DNA of 64,000 nt. It comes from Vanilla planifolia. Its lineage: Eukaryota > Streptophyta > Magnoliopsida > Asparagales > Orchidaceae. Below the pieces are notes generated by a model. That model made no database searches, was not told the DNA's origin, and saw nothing but the letters and a program-made list of their open reading frames with translations. The stretch is from assembly GCA_023846275.1 (NCBI GenBank), contig JAIUJO010000141.1, positions 330,001-394,000 on the forward strand, read 5' to 3'. Made by a program: the position numbers and the translations under genes. Positions 25,700 through 39,000 of this stretch are shown one piece after another. Each line of letters opens with the position of its first letter. Positions within the stretch are counted from its first letter, which is position 1.

Positions 25700-28600
25700 T
25701 CATCCTATGTCTGTGAGTTTTTGGTTGCAATTGATTGAGGAATTAAGTGAAATACTACACTTATAGACTAGCTTTTAGAAGATGAGGTAGCTATTATGTC
25801 TTGTACCTTGTGATGTATAATGTCTTGGGATACCCTGAATAGTCATATATGTTGTAATGAATTCATAATTTCTTTTAGAGAATACATTATGCCACTGTCG
25901 GCCAGGCTCAGAATAGGAGAGAGTTGACATAAATTAGATATGATTACATTTTAGTTACATGTTTTGTTTCATGATTTGTATATCATATTACACATGTGTC
26001 TAAGCTAGTGATAACAAAGCATTACCATTATGATAATTTCATGGTGGGTCAGTGACCATCCCTTAAGAGGCATTTATGGGTGATGCATTTCATTAAATAT
26101 CAAGATTGGTTTTAACATGCCAATTTGGTGGATTTGGTAGAGCCTTAGGTAATGCTAATCCTTAATATAGTAAGGAAAGCTAACTATATTAACCAATTTG
26201 CACTATTTCTAGCCTATATTATTAGTAGGTGCCATAGAGATCATCCTCAACATCAAGGTTAGAGATATAAGATCCATGGTAAGATGTAGAGGTGCATTAA
26301 AACTAATTGAAAATGCTAGATACAACTATATAGGACTTGCACATAGAAGGAAAATTATGTTTTGGGACAATGGAACATTAATGGTGTTGATCAAGAAGCA
26401 GCCATTCCAAGAGTATGCATAAACAAGCTAAGTAATTATAAAATATGTTTGAATTGCTTAGGGTCAACCAACACTATGCCAATTTCACAAATTACATCTT
26501 TTAACTAGATTCTGTGACATCCTTTAAACAAGTTATTAGTTGTGATAGAATTGTAGTGGATCTAAATAAGTTTCACGCTATTACTAATTAGTAAAAATTA
26601 ATTATCAAATCAAAGATTCATAATTTCTTGTTCTTTGAGAGAAATTACAACAAGTTTACCCAATTTTTCCATGGTTGTAGAAACGCTTTGTCAGCAAATA
26701 AGAAATTATGTAGCTGGTCTATGTAACATGTGATTACACCATGAATGCTACATTTTCAAATAACTGCATTATTGTGAAATCTATAGGGTGGTATGGGTAA
26801 CAATATGATCATATAGTAATAGAGAATTAGATCATACAAGTATGTTAATATTTGAAGGAAAACATTTGAACTTAAAGATTTGGGTCTAGAAAGCTAAAGA
26901 TTTCATAACATGTTGGGTGAGGCTATTCAATATATTCAATTAAGACAATTATGGGTTATAATGTGAGAAATGTGTATGCAGTGTATTTATAAAATATGTA
27001 CAAATGCTACATCACACAATTATGATAAGGCAAAATTATTGTTAGTAAAATAAAACTTAGATAAATGTACAATATGATATTGGTATAGTACTACTATAAT
27101 ACAAAGTAATTGAACGAACTTTTTTTTATAGTTAAGAAATGATTATACTGTTGGGTAATGAGTCAACTGATTGGATAGTGACCTAAAGGATGTGATTGGC
27201 CTATGAATTGATTTTTAAAGAGGGTGTAGAGGCATAAGATACATATGATGGATAAGAGTCACTATTTGAACTTAAGTTATTTTAAATTTTGTTGATGTAA
27301 AATAAAATTGGATAATACACCCATGGGTAAACACTAATGAATTGGATTAAAGTGCAAATTATATAGGTAACAAAAACAATTAGGGATATTCTCAAAAGTA
27401 TATTATTTGGGAAAAGACTAGGTATAAGAATTGTAAATTAGGCTACCTTAGATGATTGGCTTAGGCATTACATGAAAACCTAATGTACCTAGATAATTGA
27501 TAATAACCATTAAAAAATTAGTAACTATTTTGTGAAAACTTAGGTGGTCTGAATTAAGGCTAAATAACGTTAGATATTTAATAAATGCTTAAAGGAGCAT
27601 TAAATACTCAAGAGATTTTATTTGAGATATAGAAATCCTGGCATCCATGATTCCTGTCTAGGGAAACAATAAAAATATTTTGATAGCAATAAAAAATGAT
27701 TAGCATGATGTCATTTTGTCATGAAAATGATTTTGGCTTAAATAACAAATGCATTTAGTGGAGCATGTATCATGGACCCTCACATCGGTGATAGGTAGCT
27801 TAGACATTTCTACTATCCTAGTACAGAAGTATTCCTGACGCATAGTTTGTTGTGGCTATTATAAGAGTGCTAGATCATGTGGTAATAGACATAATTATGG
27901 TTAACATTTCTACATCAAGACGTGGGATGGAACAATTGTATATTTAGTTCTATGGGTAACAAATTATTTGCAGTGATATATAGTTCGTAGATGTTGTTAT
28001 TGAGGACTCCAAGAACATTGACATATTAGCCCGTATGATTACTTTGCCATTTCTGATGTTAGATCATATAATGTGATTGGTGTTCCATGCCTTGCTTTCA
28101 TCTTCTTTGTTTAGTGAGAGTTCAACACTAAAGGTGAAACATTATCCATCTAATTATTAAGAAAATTATTTTTTTGGCAAAGACAAAATATTATTGATAT
28201 ATGTAAAATATAAAAGCTACAATCAACTTATGCAGTGCATCACCAATTTTATTTGCACAATTTTCTTTGATATTGTAATACATTGGATTTGTCACAAAGA
28301 ACATAGTCATGTGAAACAAGCTTGGTGATAGTGTTTGGTCTCCTCATTCAAAATTATATTTTTGTTCAAAATACTGAGTATCATTATTTATAAAGATGTC
28401 AAGGGTACAACAAAATATTCAAATATAAGAATATAAAAGGTCATTTGGTACAATGTTACACATTTTGAAATTCTAATTAAAATTTTAAAATTACTAAATT
28501 AAAACTAAATCATAAAATAAGTACTTTAATTCTATAAAAAAGCATTACAGTTAAAATTGTCCTATGCAAGAAGTTCTAAAATTGTCCGATGCATTGAGGC

Positions 28601-31600
28601 GATGGTCTAGTCAGCAATGAGGCAATTTTGGACATAATAATTATGGTCTAGATGGTAAGGTGTGCAAGATTTGGGTCTAGTTTTTTAGGTCAACATTAGA
28701 GAAAGTGAATCAATGGAAGTGGATAGGTAGACAAGTGATGTTAGGTTCAAAACATTCCAGGATCATCTAGCATGGCTTTATTAATTGACATGGGTTGAGC
28801 AGGTCAACACAATCAAAGGATTGGGGTAGGTTGGGTTTGCCATGTGGGTCTGCGCAAGTGGCATCAAACTCTGGTGGCATTAGCAAATTGCTATGAAAAA
28901 AGTCTGAAACAAAATTTTAGGCCTTTAAGTCTTCCTCAGCAACAATGTTTAGTAGTAGTATTAGAGGGCAACTAAAGAGATGTCTTGTACTAATGTTAAA
29001 GTTAAATAATCTATAAATCCATTAATTAATCTTCAAAATATTAAAAATAAAGTGTAGATGTTCAAAACTTGATCAAGTAATGAAAAAAGTTAGAAATATG
29101 GAATAAACAAGTTGGACTATAATTGACTCCTATTATTGTAATGCCATCATAGGATAATGAGAAGTCAAAGTGTCACGTTTGGCATGCTTGTGAGTTTGAA
29201 TATGACTAGTATGACTCAAATTGAGACCTCTACATTATGTAAGGGATAATGATAAATCACCTTTTTGTGGAAGTATAGTCAGAAGACTCATGGGATCTTT
29301 CTTTAATGTCATTTCTCAGTGCTTGTAATTCACATAAAGGATTTCGAAACTTCATCTATTTTTTTGCTAAAAGTAATCTTTGAGTTTATACAAAAATGTT
29401 GAGCTAATGTTGTTGCTATTTAATTTTTGTTGCATCAAGGTTTTTAAAAGATCGTAGTTCACTCTCCTTATTGTAGGCATCGCCCCACATCATTTTTGAC
29501 ATTGTTAATTGGAGAATTTATCATTTTGAAAATATGCACATACTTTTAGTGAAGATAATTCATAATCATGGTTAAGGATATTTATGTGACAAGCACAAAC
29601 TTCATTAGTTCTGTAAGTGTAATAATCAATTTCTCCTGTATCTCCTTATAGTATTTACTATGTTCTTGGAAAGATAATCAATGGGTGTAAAGGTATAAAT
29701 TTGTGTTAAAAATATATTTTAATTATATTAATAAGATAAACTATTCAATCACTTTATTAGGTGGTCTTTATAAAACTTCACCATCTACTCTTTTAATTGG
29801 TCAATCATAACTATTTTTAATTAAATTTGAAGTCCAATAATTGATCAATTATAAATTTGGGCCATTTTGGATAGGGGCTTGATCTTCAGCCACAAATGCA
29901 AAGAAAAGAAAGGTTTGTTCACTAAGATATCTCTTGGACGATAAGAAAAAAAATTCCTTGGTCTAATAACACAAGTCTGACATTGAAGGACTCAAGAGGA
30001 TGGGTAATTTTTTTATATAACATCTTTTCAAAACAAGAACACGAAAAAGAAAAAATGTTCCAAATTGCAACCAGAAAAACTTGACCAAATTACAATAATT
30101 AGAGATAACAAAAATTTCATTAAAGAAATGGCACTTAGAAAGTTTTTGGTGGTTTGTTTTCTTGCCCATGAGCCATCATCAGACTTTGATCTATTTGGAT
30201 TTTTTTTAATTGTTTCCCTTCATTCTTTTTGATTGCTTGTAGAGAAATGATACAAGTTGTCTTTTTATGAACCATATGAAACAACCACTTTTATAAGCTT
30301 TTTCGAGGATCAAACTCATGCCATCATGTGTTTCATTTGAACCTCAAAAATAGACTTTCTTTAAGGTTTTTTGGTGGTCAAAGTAAACAACATTATAACT
30401 TTTTTATGGAACAAAGTCAACCCATTATAGCTCACAAAAATGAGAAGGAGAAAGCTCTTTGCTATCTTCCTAGGGTTGAATGGAAAGTTTACCTATTTTG
30501 ATAATTTTTTTCACTATCACGCCTAAGCTTTTAGCAAATTATTTACATAAAACTCTCTGGTATAACAAAACCTATTTGCCTATGAATTTACATGGAAATC
30601 AAATAATTCTCATTATTGGCTTCACTTTAAACTTATAAGTTATAATGCACTAATTTAGCCATCATACTCATTTCATGCCACCAAAAATGAACCAAGTCCT
30701 TTCACAAACTAGTTTAAAAATCTTTTTAACTTGTTCACCCCAGGTTATGTGACCCACTAATATACAATGGCATCCATTTGATACAAGAGAAACGTACACA
30801 TGAGTCAAGCATGCTAAAATGATACCAATATCATGTGAATCATAGATATCAAAAACCATAATCCATAATATAGAAGCCATAAATATCTAAGGCTACAATA
30901 ACATCCTTTTGAAAAGCTAACCCTAAAATATGATATAATTATCAAAATGCTTAAGTCTATAAATAACAATCTACTATAATGAAATACCCATCAATACGCA
31001 CAACTAAAAATCATAATTGCAAATAAAAACATAATTAATCATAATTATGAAATGCAGGTAGATATGTCATCCAGTAGTTCAACAAACTCTACTGCTTTGA
31101 ACTTAAGCATCTAAGTAACTCTTATCTACTGGGACTTACAAAAGTATATTGGGAATTGAGCTTGGGAGTCTATCAGAGAATCCTAGAGTTACATGTAAGA
31201 CTAATATGAAATAATAAGGTTACATATATATATATATAAATATCAATATATAAGTAAAGGGAATAATCAACATTAAGTATAAATTCTCTTTAGTGTGATC
31301 TCTATTTAGTGAGTTAATTTGATGCTTGAAGTTATGATGCAACAAAATAGATGAAAAGTATTCCATAAATAATACTGTACTCCTTCAATACTCATTAAAC
31401 TTATGACAAGACCTTACAATCCTATTTCATCACTTGAGTTCTCACTCCACATTTTGTAATGTCAATGACAAGGGCTATAGAGATCTAAGTCTCTTGAATA
31501 CATGAACTCCCCACAATTAGTATGTCAATCACATCATCTATTCCCTATGGGACAAGGGCACAAATTTTCCCTAATGGGACTAAATGCACAAATGGCTCTC

Positions 31601-32185
31601 AAGTGAACTTGGAGCATCTTATGATCTATGTAGCTCTCCTTATATATGCCAAACAAATCATGAAAAATGGTCCTTTACTTATTAGTGGAATAGTAATATC
31701 TAAGTTGCATATCTTTTGTTTGTGATTCACAATCTAGTCCATTGCATCTTGATTATGTTTTTAACAAAGATCAATTTGATGGTTTATTAGCTTCACTACA
31801 ACATTTATTTATTAATTTTTAATAATAATTTTGTTCCCTCAAAAAAAAACCAAGTACCTATATTCTTTCCAAAACCTAAATTAGCTATCTAGAGTATAAT
31901 GAATTCTCTAGGTATCGTAAGTTTTTCTTTTATACTTAAATAACCAATATGGGGTACTATAAAATACCTAAGTATCAAAAAATTTCCTCAAATTCATAAG
32001 TGAAACTTTTTTTAGGAACTAGTGTTTTTTACACTTTAGATCAACCATCTGGGGAATAATAGATACATGGCTACATTAGGGTTTCCTCTAAACCTTAAAT
32101 AAAGCACGCAATGCACCATAATCAAATTATACATCAATCATATAGTTAATACTTTTTCTAATGTTATTTAATATTATTTTTATTA
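25700..32185. other. Unique island, central part, no gene supported
   Basis: About 6.5 kb of mixed-composition DNA without satellite landmarks. Open frames are all at or below 70 codons, for example minus 29963-30169, minus 30668-30880 and plus 31522-31725, and show no motif I can name. I looked for the primer-binding motif of plant LTR elements (TGGTATCAGAGC) and for integrase or reverse-transcriptase signatures and saw none. A slightly G-rich stretch at about 28590-28870 is unexplained. A short TA run lies at about 31223-31238. It could be a heavily decayed transposon or former genic flank, but the sequence does not decide. Confidence 0.4.
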
Positions 32186-32190
32186 TTTTA

Positions 32191-33135
32191 TTATCTATCT
32201 AGGTTGTCGATTGAGTTTTTATTTGGGTCAAAATCTTTGGACTTCAAATATAGGCACAATATATAAATTATTATTACATCAACCAAATATTGGTTCACAA
32301 AAGATTCATTAGTAAATCTAAAATCTCTTATGTAAACTAAAGCAATTGCACCTTTGCTAAAGCCCTCCCATGGGTAACACACATTGTCCAAATTACCATC
32401 CAAGATTTTAGCTCGTGGTCTAAGACCACCATTTTTATCACTCATGATCTCACCTAAAAAACCAAACCAAGTTAAGGGTTTGGCCAACATTACAAAAATA
32501 ATAATTTCCTTAGCAATGCATTACATATCCTTAAGACTTCACTTGAGACATTCAACCTTCAATAATGAGATTTACGAAGCCCTTAATTATATGAATGCCT
32601 TATTCTTTGGAACCATAAATTGCTCACCAAGTGTTAATAGCATTAGTCTAATCATAAATCCTTCCATTAGTGACATCCTCCATATAAACCAATCTGTGAT
32701 TCTAGCCCAAAGCAATACTTGTCTACGATATGTTTATGAAATGTCTTAACTAGTAATATACAAATTCCCTTATACTAATTAAGCCTTTCATATGCAGAAC
32801 ATCATCTTATAGGATTACAAAGGAACCTCAAGTATTTTTTAACTCCAACTAGGGTTGATCCTTGTGATATTAACAACATCTATTAATCGAATTTTATCCT
32901 TATCTTGAAGTACTACTAGCAAAACCCAATCCTTCTTACCAACAACTTTGCCCTTATCCAACCTAGCAATGTTTTTTGGATTGATGTTGCCCTTGCAAGC
33001 TTTATAACTAGATATTGAGGGCAATGTTGACCTTAAACGACATTTAGATTTAAATAAGGGTATAAAGTCATTTCTCATATCACTTGATATAGACTTGTTA
33101 AAAGCTTCCCTTGAATATCTAGGGAGAGGAAACAC
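32191..33135 (-). pseudogene. Two open frames in series, possible relic
   Basis: On the minus strand, frames of 98 codons (33135 to 32839) and 99 codons (32490 to 32191) lie one after the other with about 350 bp between them. Each has a less AT-driven residue mix than the array frames, for example KGKVVGKKDWVLLVVLQDKD in the first and PLTWFGFLGEIMSDKNGG in the second. They could be exons or fragments of a decayed gene or transposon protein. Against this, the longest open frame of the window (121 codons, plus, 32384-32749) overlaps the second one on the opposite strand, so openness alone is not strong evidence. I recognise no family on either strand. Confidence 0.2.
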
Positions 33136-33139
33136 TTCG

Positions 33140-33800
33140 CTACAAGAATCCTTAGGCTTTGGCTATGTTTTTCAAGTGTTAACATAAAGTTTATAACTTG
33201 ATCTAAGTTCAATTGAGCACAACAAATTTTTTAGCAATTTTTTAGTAAAGGAATCATGGTTGTGAATCAATAATGTCATGCCAGAGTTCTTTGGTTTCAA
33301 ATGTTATGCATTTCCTTTGTTAAAAGTCACTTAAGCATTCTTTTCATTTCTCTTTGGTTAAATTGGAATGGTAAAATTTAACAAAAATAATTAAATTTTA
33401 ATAAATAATATATATATCTTTGTGTGTGTGTGTTAAGGCTAACTCTAAAGCATAACCTAAGTGCAAGGCACTGAAGATGATCAAGTTCTTGTGGGCTTCA
33501 AAGCCTTGAGTTAAGAGGTTTTTGGAGCAAGTAGGGTCAAGCCCCTTCATTATGTTGGTGTGGACATGAAACGTATGGAATCAGGTAAAGGAAGGATCAA
33601 TCTAAGCAAAATATGAACAAATTTGCAACATGCTGAGTTGGTCCAACATATGCTAAACCTGTAGGAAGTAAGTGGATAAAAGATGAAAAATGGAACCCAT
33701 AATTGGGTAGAAAAGCCCTTTTTAGCTCACATTATCTATGCACAAAATTTAGAAAATCTTTTAATATGTTGCCATGTCAAAATGGCAAAAACATAATTAT
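33140..33800. other. Unique island, right edge
   Basis: Non-satellite DNA with a short TG run at 33421-33433 and a moderately G-rich stretch at about 33440-33700. No gene is visible. Satellite landmarks in reverse orientation appear from about 33805 ('GGTGCTCATCGAGGTAGGCC'). Confidence 0.5.
33421..33433. repeat. Short TG microsatellite
   Basis: A run of alternating T and G, 13 bases long, preceded by a short TA-rich stretch. Confidence 0.9.
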
Positions 33801-33804
33801 TTAA

Positions 33805-36020
33805 TTTGATGGTGCTCATCGAGGTAGGCCTTACAACATTTATTTAATCTTAATTAGAATTAATTTAATAATTGTAAATAATAAAAAACTATTATTTTAA
33901 TATTAAATTAATATATGTTAATGCTAAAATGAGGTATGTTAAAGCGATGTTATATGGCCAAATAATAGTGATGCCAAAGTTAGATAATAACAAATTCATA
34001 GTTGTGTAGAAATATTAGGAAATCACCATGAAAAATATGAATAAATGTTATAAATTTTTTGTGAAAGTTACATTCTCAAATACACAGGCGATTTATAGTA
34101 ACATAATCATCAGCTACATAAAAAATGAATAAAAATAACACCTAAAGTGAGCCAAAATACTAGAAAATAAAACATGTCAAAATATAAAACTAAATAAATA
34201 TTTATTTGGGTAGTGCTTATTTGTGTTTACTACAAATTGCTAAAGTAAATAAGTATGAATAATGATTAATAATTCTCATACTAATATGTAAATATATATT
34301 AAGACTGAAAGATAAATTGAGGGAATGTGATATAACAAAATCTATGGGAATTAAAGGTCAAATGATAAAAGAATAGAGTTTCATAAAAATATAACTTAAT
34401 CAAAGTAAAAAATATAAAGAAATTAGCTAAATTATATAGGAACGTTGCAGTTCAAGATTCTAGAAAATTGAGTGTAGCATTCTTCATTTTTATATTAGGC
34501 ATGTTTTGAAATATCTAATAAGGAATGCTAAAATGTAGAAAATAAAGTATTCAGAAATATTAAAAAAAGAAATTTATTTAGTTAAAGATCATCAAGATGA
34601 TTAACTTTGGCAAATCCCATTTTGAATTACAGTGACATATCAAAGTAAAAAAGCATAAATTATAACAAAGGAGATTGAGTGTAGCAACTTCATTAGCTAA
34701 AACAAGCACACATCAAAAAAGACCCATAAAAAATAGCAAAACAAATGCAAGTATATTTAAAATAAGAAAAATAAACATTTCAAAATAAAAAAATAATAAA
34801 TAGTTATTTGTAATAAATATTATATAAGTATTTAACCTAAAATGAAATAAATTGAAACTTTATAATATAAAAACAATCAAAGAATTTTAATGCTAAACAT
34901 AAAGGAGATTTTTATTTACAAGAAGGTAACATAGCAAATTAAAAGCACAAAATTTGAAAAACAAGATGCATTTTATGAAATAATTTAATTCTGAGATACT
35001 AAAAAATTAAATTTAGTATTTTTTATGCTGAAATCATATAAGAATCAAATTTTCTTGCACCATGAGAAAATATTTATGAAAATAAAGTTTTAAATACGTG
35101 AAGTTGAATATTTAATTTCACAGAGATCATTGAGATGAGTCCAACGAAGTTAGTTTCAACTCAATTGAAACTCATTTGGAGTTACTTAGATTTTCTAAAA
35201 TAAATAAGAAAAAAAATAAATTACTTATTCTTTTAATATTAAGGAAATTAAATTTAAATTTCAAATGTGATAAAGTGAAGTAATGTAATACAACCAATTC
35301 AAACTTAATAATTTTAATAAGTGCCATAAATGTTTTACATAATCTCTCAAATGGTTTGAAAAACTCTAAAAATAAAATATTTTAAAATTAAAAAATATAT
35401 ATATTAGTTTAGGTAGAGCTTTGTAATATAAGGCTAATGATATTTCTATTTTCTCAATTTAATTTCATTTAAAATTACTGTGAAATAAGAAATTAAACAA
35501 CCATAAAGCTAAAGTTAACAAAAATTGATGCAGTGCAACAAAAATAAATCAAAGCGATATAAGAGTGACATGAGAGAAGATGTAGAGTCACATTGCAATA
35601 TAAATAAACCAAAGTAAAACTATTTGAAAAATAAAGCTAAATTTGACATGAACATAGTATTCCAAGACACAAAGGAGATTATGTGTGATATTGTTAATTG
35701 TTAAATAATCTACAAAAAAATTGACAACAAAAAAAAATCTAACAAATAAATACAAAAACATATAAAAATGAACATTCCTTTTACAACAATAGTTGGGATG
35801 AATCTAATGAAATTTTTTTTATCTCAATCAAACCTCATTTTTAATTACTATAAATTACAAAAATACATAAATATAAGTAATAATAAGTTACTATTAAAAT
35901 ATTAAGTTAATAAACATTAAAACTAAAATGAAATGAACTATAATAATGAAATATAACTAAAATGAAGAATTATAAATGTCTCTAGAGAGGAAATATACGA
36001 TAAATAAGATAAAACAATTA

Positions 36021-36087
<67 letters not shown>

Positions 36088-39000
36088 TCAATGTGTAAAG
36101 GACTTTAATTTTTTATTTTTTAGAGTGTAAAAATTCATGTTTTATTTTGTGTGGGTTTCATTTTTAATTACTACAAATTGACAAACTAAATAAGCACAAA
36201 CATTGCTAAAGGTTGTTCTAATACCAGGTAAAAAATTATTAAAGATAAAATTTGAAAATTTAATCAATGAAATATGACAAAATAATAGTAATATAATGAT
36301 CACAAAAAAAGAGAAAGTCATTTTCCAAGGTAAAATATAGTTGGAGTGTAGCATCCTCGATTGACAAACTAAGTACAAATTAGAATGAGTTATATATTGA
36401 ATAAGAACTCAAGGAAATTAAAATTTGAAATTATAAAAATGAATATTTAATTAGATAGAGAAAATCTCAATGAGTTTAATGAATCTCATTTGGTGTTATT
36501 ATGAATTAACATAATAAATAAGAAAGATAAACAATAAATCATATTTTAATATGTTGTAAATTTATATTATTGCTAAAATAAGATAAATCAAAGCAATATA
36601 ATGTAAAAAATCGAAATGATGTGAAGATGAATTAAGCAGAGAATTAGAGTTACATAGTAACATATAACTAAATCAAAGAGGTAAATTTTAAGAAATATCA
36701 TATATTACACCAGAAAGTTGCATTGCAAGATAAAAAGGTGATAGACTGTGACACCCTTAATTATCAAATATGTTGCAAGAAAAATAACTAATAAAAAGGA
36801 AATAAAATTTCTAAAATAAAAATATTTTAAAAAAATATCAACATAAATGTTGAATCGGATAGAGCTCATCAAGGTAACTCCAATGACCTTTTGTTGATCA
36901 TGATTAAAGCTTGTTTGGAATTATTTTATATTAGAAATTCAAATTATCTTAAATTTTAATAAACTCTAATTTCAAAATTAAGTAAATATATCTTAAAAAA
37001 TGAAAAGTGAAAAATTTATACTTTGTAATTTGGCAAAATTAAGTAATTTAAATATCACATGAGAATATATTTAGAATTATATAACAAAATAACTGAATCA
37101 AAGAAAAAAATTTCAAAAAATAGGATATTTTTAAAAAGAAATTTGCATTCAATTATTCTAAGGGAAATGAGTGTATATCTTTAATCATCTAATCATGTAA
37201 TTAGCAAAAGGTCTCAAAAGGTGTAAAAAACACAAGAAAATAAAAAATATTTAAAAAACTTACAAATGAATATTTAATAAATTTTTGGTAGTTAAGATGA
37301 GTCTGACAAAGATTTGTTTATCTCAACTTGACAAAATTTGAAGTAACTGTGAATTACTAAAGTGAACAAGCACAAATAAAAATAATTATTTTATTGTTAA
37401 GCAGTTATATATTAAATCACAAATGAGTAAAAGTTAAGAAAAGAAATAAAAAAAAAGTTAAGGAAAACATAAATAAAATGAGCTACATTACACATGAAAG
37501 TTACAGTTAAAATTGATAAAGAGATCGAGCATAATATCATTGATCATCAAAATCGGGTTGATTTCAAATGTCTTATAAAGAGTGCAAAAATTTTTGAAAA
37601 TTAAATATTCTGAAAGTATGAAAATGGATGTTTATTTTGATATATCTTGTTGATAAGAACCCAAAGAAATTTATTTTGTCATGATTGACCTCATTTGGAA
37701 TTATTATGAATTTGCACTGTAATTATAAATCAAAAGATAAAAAAAGGATTATTTTAATGCTTAATAGATAAATATTAACGATAAAAATTTGATTATTTTG
37801 AGAAATGTAATATAACCAAATCAAAGTGATGAAAAGGTAACATGAGGGTATATTTAGAGTTGCATAGTAATATAGCAAAATCAAAGCAAAATGTCTAAAA
37901 ATAGTATATACACTATCCAAGAAGGTTGCCTTCCACAACATTATGGAGAATGGCTTTAACATTCTTAACCATATAATTAGGTATGAATCAAAATGCCTAA
38001 TTAAACATGTCAAAAACTCTAAAGTAAAATATTTAAATATAAAAAAAAAAAAGAACATTATTGGAAAGAGCTAATCAAGATACGTCTCAAGGCATTTCTT
38101 TTGCCTCCATCATATCCCATTTGGAATTTCTTCAATCTTCCAAAGTAAATGATAAATAATAATACTAAATAATTTCTTTAAAATTAAATAAAGATATGTT
38201 AAAGCTAAAAAGAGAAAAATTAAGGAAATATAATACAGCCAATACAAGGTTATTTAAATGTTACATGAGATGAGATTTTATGTTACGAAATAATGTAGCA
38301 GAAAAGAAAATAAAAATTTAAAGAAATGGGATAAATTGTATGAAATAATTAAATTTTGATATGCAAACTTTGAAGAGAAAACATTAAAAAATGTAAATGT
38401 TTAATTGGAAAAATTATATTAAGATGAGTCCAAGAACTTTTGTTTCATCTTAATTAAAACTAATTAAGAATTATAGAGCATTGCCAAGATAGATAATCAT
38501 TAGTAATAAGAAAATATTATTATAAAATTAAGTAAATATTTATCAATATTAAATAAAGATGATTGACTTCATACTTATAATATAATAAAATCAAAGGGAT
38601 GTAATAGTCACATCATGGAAGAATTCCTATCACCAAGTAATATCACAAAATCAAAGGAAGAAATTACATGATATCAAAAAAATTTAATAGTACTATTGTA
38701 GTCTAAGATAAAAAAGATCAAGTGGAACGTCCATAATTTTCAAATTATTTATGAATAAAACTATCTTATAAATTTTGCAAAAAATAATAAAAAAATTTAC
38801 AAATATACAAAATAATATTTGATCAATTAGAGCCCTTATGCTAAAGCTTGACAACAATTGTTTCATTTTGATCAAACCTTCTTTGGAATTACTACTAATT
38901 TAAAAATTAAAAATGAGTAAAAATAATATATTTTTAATTTTAATATCTAGAAAGTATATATTAAAAATTGAATGTGGTAAGTTGAAGAAATATGCTAAAT

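Noticed and set aside
32384..32749. Longest open frame of the window, 121 codons, plus strand
   Set aside because: No recognisable motif. A reverse-transcriptase-like look ('SPKKPNQ' and onward) does not extend to any conserved RT block, and an opposing frame overlaps it.
37723..38058. 111-codon minus-strand open frame with hydrophobic stretches
   Set aside because: It looks like membrane segments but is a by-product of T-rich satellite sequence. No start context or homologous frame in adjacent units.
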